This document shows, piece after piece, positions 61,028-64,000 of a DNA stretch of 64,000 bases. This DNA is from an uncultured Desulfobacterales bacterium. Its GTDB lineage: Bacteria > Desulfobacterota > Desulfobulbia > Desulfobulbales > Desulfocapsaceae. The notes below the pieces were generated by a model. That model worked only from the letters and a program-made list of their open reading frames with translations, made no database searches and was not told the origin of the DNA. Numbering within the stretch: position 1 is the first letter of the stretch; the number at the start of each line of letters is the position of its first letter. The stretch is taken from assembly GCA_937915545.1 (NCBI GenBank), contig CALGIJ010000030.1, positions 58,600-122,599 on the forward strand, in the 5' to 3' direction. A program made the translations under genes and the position numbers.

Positions 61028-61063
61028 GGGAGGGGAGTCGGCCTTGTCGCCGATTCCCCTCCC
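61028..61063 (+). terminator. Strong hairpin after the MFS gene
   Basis: A 15-bp stem (GGGAGGGGAGTCGGC with GCCGATTCCCCTCCC, one G-T pair) and 6-base loop, 26 bases past the stop; no T-run follows. Confidence 0.55.
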
Positions 61064-61224
61064 GCCGTGGCCAGGGAGACCGCCGCCGCAGCGGCAGGGT
61101 GGCGGCACCGTGACAGGGAGCCGCCGATCTTTTCCCCCGAGGACATTTTCCGTTTCGTCTCGATGTCGACGTCGGCTACACTACCCACTGCGCCTTGCGC
61201 TTCCCCGCTCCGCAGGAGATCGCC

Positions 61225-63111
61225 ATGATGGCACGTTCGACGAAAAGAGACAGGGCCTCCTCGGTTGCCCTGTGCATGCTGTTCCTGCTCTGCGCCGTCC
61301 TGCTGCTGTCCGAGGTGGCGTCCGCCACGGTCCCGCCCGCGGTGCGTGGAAATGGCGACAGGCGGGTTGTGGTGCTCTATTCGGTGACCCGGGATTTCCC
61401 CGCCACCGAGGATGTCGAGAAGGGGCTGAATGAGGTCTTCGCTGCGGAAAAGCGGCTCACCGTGCAGGTCTTTTCCGAGTACCTCGACCTCTCCCGCTTC
61501 CGTGACGGGGAGCAGCGCCGCGCCCTGGCCGACCTCCTGCGGCAGCGCTACGACGAAGCGGGCATCGATCTGGTCATCGGCGTCGATGTGCCGGCGGCCA
61601 CCTTCCTCATGGAGCACGACAGCCTCTTCCCGGCCATTCCGGTGCTGCTCTGCTCCATCCCCGAGACCATCGCGGACCGTGTGCTCGCTTCACCGCTCAG
61701 GGATCGGGTGGCCATGGTCACCGAGCCATTGCAGGCTGCCCGGCGGCTGGTGGAGGAGGCCTTGCGCTTCAAACCCGCCACCGCCCATGCCGTGCTCATC
61801 GCCGGCTCCTACGAAAATGACCAGGCCCGCGTCGCCGCCCTGCGCCAGACCCTCGAGGGGCTCGGTGACAGGATCGAGCTGCTCGATTTCACTGGGCTCT
61901 CCCTGGGTGAGATACTGCAGCGCTGCGAGAAGCTCCCCGCCGATACGGTGATCTTCTTTTCGACGCTCTTCGTCGATGCCAACGGCCGCAGCTTCATCCC
62001 CCGGGCAGTCCTGCAGTCCCTGGTCGCCCAGACGACGGCGCCGGTTTTCGGCCCCTACGAGATGTACATGGGCAACGGCATCGTCGGCGGACCCTTGATT
62101 TCACTGCGCCTGCAGGGGAAAAGGGCCGGGGAGGCGGCGCTGCTGCTGCTGCGCGGGCACGCGCCGCAGACGATGCCGCGGGCCGGCGCGGACACCCTGG
62201 TCAACCTCTACGACTGGCGGCAGCTGCAGCGCCATGCCATCGAGGAAGGGCTTCTCCCCTCGGGGGCCAGCCTGCTCCATCGCCAGGCCACCATCTGGGA
62301 CCTCCATAAACGCTCCATCATCGCCGTGCTGCTGGTGGTGGTGGTGCAGTCGCTGCTGATTGTCGGCCTGGTGTACACCCTCCGCCAGCGCAAGAAGGCC
62401 CAGGCCGCGCTGCGCGACAGCCAGCTCGAACTGCAGACCCTGGCCGGGCGCCTCATTTCCTCGCAGGAAGAGGAACTCAGCCGGCTGTCGCGTGAATTCC
62501 ACGACGACTACGCCCAGCGTCTCGCCGCCCTGGCCATAGAGGCCGGCACCCTGGAGCTGCAGTTCGGTGGCCGCGAGCAGCAGTTTGGGGAGCGGATCCG
62601 CCATATCAAGGAGCAGCTCATCAATCTCTCCGACGATATCCATGCCCTGTCGCGGGAGCTGCACCCGTCGATCCTCAAGGACCTCGGGCTGGAGCGGGCC
62701 ATCCGCTCCTTGTGCCTCAATTTCGCGGACCGCGAAGACATCGCGACCGGCTGTCATGTCGACCGGCTGCCCGAAGAGATCCCCATGGAGACGGCGCTCT
62801 GCGTCTATCGCGTGGTGCAGGAGGGCCTGCGCAACATCGCCCGGCACGCCCACGCCCGCAAGGTGGGTATCTTTCTGAGGGGGATCGGCAGTCGCCTGCA
62901 GGTGACCATCGAAGATGACGGCGCCGGTTTCGAGCCGAAGTGCGCCCGCCATACCCCGGGCATCGGCCTGGCGAGCATGCGTGAGCGGGTGCAGCACGTG
63001 CAGGGGGAGTTCACCATCAACTCGGCGCCGGGGCAGGGGACTGTGCTCGAACTCGTGGTGCCGCTGTACAGGAGGGACTATGAAAAAGCCACGACTTCTG
63101 CTAGCCGATGA
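61225..63111 (+). CDS. Sensor histidine kinase with periplasmic substrate-binding-like domain
   Basis: 628 residues from the ATG at 61225, with AGGAG 6 bases upstream; a second ATG follows at once. A signal sequence (ALCMLFLLCAVLLLSEVASA) leads to a periplasmic domain (about 45-355) of the ABC substrate-binding-like type (VVVLYSVTRDFPATEDVEKG, IDLVIGVDVPAATFLMEHDS, MGNGIVGGPLISLRLQGKRA). One membrane helix (about 364-386) precedes a HisKA_3 dimerisation domain with His426 in LSREFHDDYAQRLAALAIEA and an HATPase domain (VVQEGLRNIARHAHARKVGI, DDGAGFEP, GIGLASMRERV). A NarL/UhpB-type kinase that senses a small periplasmic molecule. It overlaps its regulator gene by 32 bases. Confidence 0.92.
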   Translation: MMARSTKRDRASSVALCMLFLLCAVLLLSEVASATVPPAVRGNGDRRVVVLYSVTRDFPATEDVEKGLNEVFAAEKRLTVQVFSEYLDLSRFRDGEQRRALADLLRQRYDEAGIDLVIGVDVPAATFLMEHDSLFPAIPVLLCSIPETIADRVLASPLRDRVAMVTEPLQAARRLVEEALRFKPATAHAVLIAGSYENDQARVAALRQTLEGLGDRIELLDFTGLSLGEILQRCEKLPADTVIFFSTLFVDANGRSFIPRAVLQSLVAQTTAPVFGPYEMYMGNGIVGGPLISLRLQGKRAGEAALLLLRGHAPQTMPRAGADTLVNLYDWRQLQRHAIEEGLLPSGASLLHRQATIWDLHKRSIIAVLLVVVVQSLLIVGLVYTLRQRKKAQAALRDSQLELQTLAGRLISSQEEELSRLSREFHDDYAQRLAALAIEAGTLELQFGGREQQFGERIRHIKEQLINLSDDIHALSRELHPSILKDLGLERAIRSLCLNFADREDIATGCHVDRLPEEIPMETALCVYRVVQEGLRNIARHAHARKVGIFLRGIGSRLQVTIEDDGAGFEPKCARHTPGIGLASMRERVQHVQGEFTINSAPGQGTVLELVVPLYRRDYEKATTSASR

Positions 63112-63718
63112 CCATCGCCTGGTCGCCGAGGGGCTGCGCGGGCTGCTCGAACCCGACTACCAGCTGGTCGGCATTGTCGAGAACGGCCGCGAACTGCTCG
63201 AGGCGGCGGCAAGGCTCATGCCCGACGTGGTGGTGGCCGATGTCTCGATGCCCTTGCTCAACGGCATCGAGGCGGTGCGTCAGCTGAAAAAGAAAACCCC
63301 CGAGGTGGTGGTCGTCTTTCTCACCATGCACCTCGACGTCGCCTATGCGGCCAGTGCCTTCGAGGCAGGAGCCTCCGGCTATGTGCTCAAGCACTCGGCG
63401 CCCTCCGAGCTGCTCAACGCCATCGACTGCGCCCTCAAGGGGCGCACCTATATCACCCCCATGCTCGCTGGGGAGCTGCTCAACTACCAGCGCAACCGCA
63501 CGCGGGGGGAAGAGGAGGGCGGCCTGGCCCGCCTGACCGGGCGCCAGCGCGAGGTCCTGCAGCTGCTCGGTGAGGGGCGGTCGGTCAAGGAGACGGCGGC
63601 GGTGCTCGGCATCTCGGCGAGGACGGTGGAGTTCCATAAATACAGCATCATGGAGTCCCTGGGGCTGAAAAACTCGGCGGAACTGATGCGTTTCGTGGTC
63701 GAGCACGGTATCAAATAG
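63080..63718 (+). CDS. NarL/FixJ-type response regulator
   Basis: 212 residues with GGAGG at 4 bases, starting inside the kinase gene. Receiver domain: RLLLADDHRLVAEGLRGLLE, phospho-acceptor Asp54 in VVADVSMPLLNG, Lys in GYVLKHSAPSELL. A LuxR-type HTH fills residues about 148-212 (LTGRQREVLQLLGEGRSVKE, ISARTVEFHKYSIMESLGLK). It should take phosphate from the overlapping kinase and control genes such as the transporter and arylsulfotransferase, which is inference from position only. Confidence 0.95.
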   Translation: MKKPRLLLADDHRLVAEGLRGLLEPDYQLVGIVENGRELLEAAARLMPDVVVADVSMPLLNGIEAVRQLKKKTPEVVVVFLTMHLDVAYAASAFEAGASGYVLKHSAPSELLNAIDCALKGRTYITPMLAGELLNYQRNRTRGEEEGGLARLTGRQREVLQLLGEGRSVKETAAVLGISARTVEFHKYSIMESLGLKNSAELMRFVVEHGIK

Positions 63719-63870
63719 GACTCGGCGTCGTTCAGCCTGGCGGAACGATCTCTCCTGACTGCGAGACCATCCTCGTGGGGGCCGGCTCTTTGCAGGCAGG
63801 GTGCGTTGCTGCGATGTTCGTCTTTTCCGCTGGCGTCGCCGACAGGGGGACCGGTATCACCAGGGTTGCG

Positions 63871-63942
63871 TCATGCCGGGAAACCGTCCGTCTTCACCTT
63901 GCAGAGCGCCTCGGCCAGCGCTTTTTTCGAAACCGGCTTCAT
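63871..63942 (-). pseudogene. Receiver-domain tail fragment
   Basis: A 23-codon frame reads MKPVSKKALAEALCKVKTDG followed by FPA and a stop, like the last beta strand and helix of a response-regulator receiver (KP motif, then a helix). It is cut off upstream by a TGA directly before the start, so it is a remnant or a chance match. Confidence 0.25.
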
Positions 63943-64000
63943 GGATCACTGCTGTCTCACAAATAATTGAGGAAAACCCAATAAATAAAGGCTCGGAGAG

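Noticed and set aside
63775..63966. 63-codon plus-strand frame at the right end
   Set aside because: No ribosome site and unconvincing composition. The opposite strand gives a better, though truncated, receiver-like tail.
1..64000. CRISPR arrays, rRNA genes, complete insertion sequences or prophage genes
   Set aside because: No regularly spaced repeats, ribosomal RNA sequence, transposase gene or phage structural gene was seen.

Overview
The window looks like a chromosome segment of a GC-rich, anaerobic or microaerophilic deltaproteobacterium (Desulfobacterota, perhaps Desulfobulbales or a Desulfuromonas-like group). The clues are a selenocysteine tRNA, a gap-rimI-pgk-tpiA-secG-tRNA-Leu run, a pilMNOP operon, a methyl-accepting protein with a hemerythrin domain, and many cyclic-di-GMP and chemotaxis proteins. 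The taxonomic call is inference from gene content and order; no rRNA gene is present.

Layout. 0-3 kb (minus strand): the start of a type II haloacid dehalogenase, a small frameshifted gene, and a fusion of a TVP38-type membrane domain with a mercuric-reductase-like flavoprotein. 3.6-15.2 kb (plus strand): a signalling zone of free-standing genes: PAS-LuxR regulator, chemoreceptor, DUF4405 membrane protein, receiver-HD-GYP protein, CheV, EAL-HDOD protein and a PAS-PAS-GGDEF-EAL protein, separated by unusually long gene-free stretches. 15.6-24.8 kb: five tightly packed genes for circularly permuted ATP-grasp, alpha-E and transglutaminase/DUF2126 proteins, laid out as two parallel modules and probably a peptide-ligation and peptide-cleavage system of unknown product. 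A hemerythrin chemoreceptor converges on it.

27.6-33.1 kb: an acyltransferase, a small acidic protein with an H-x3-C-x2-C motif, tRNA-Sec, a graveyard of gene fragments (ArdC-like zincin, SapC C-terminus), a secreted protein with an NTF2-like tail, and glyQ without an adjacent glyS. 33.5-37.4 kb: CoA-binding protein, uvrA and secB. 37.7-45.6 kb (minus strand): a type IV pilus assembly operon, pilM-N-O-P, then an AMIN-STN-TPR protein, an MshL-like secretin lipoprotein and a CsgG-like lipoprotein.

46-54 kb: housekeeping genes lepB-pyrB-pyrC, sfsA, then gap-rimI-pgk-tpiA-secG and tRNA-Leu(GAG). A DUF4143-type ATPase sits beyond the tRNA. 56.3-63.7 kb: thioredoxin reductase, thioredoxin, an arylsulfotransferase-like protein with no visible export signal, an MFS transporter, and a sensor kinase (with a periplasmic substrate-binding-like domain) with its NarL-type regulator. 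These last six genes read as one possible pathway for sensing, importing and transferring sulfate groups of aromatic compounds.

The best candidates for less-described biology are the double ATP-grasp/alpha-E/transglutaminase cluster, in which the second ATP-grasp domain seems to have lost its nucleotide-binding lysine, and the thioredoxin-linked cytoplasmic arylsulfotransferase cluster.
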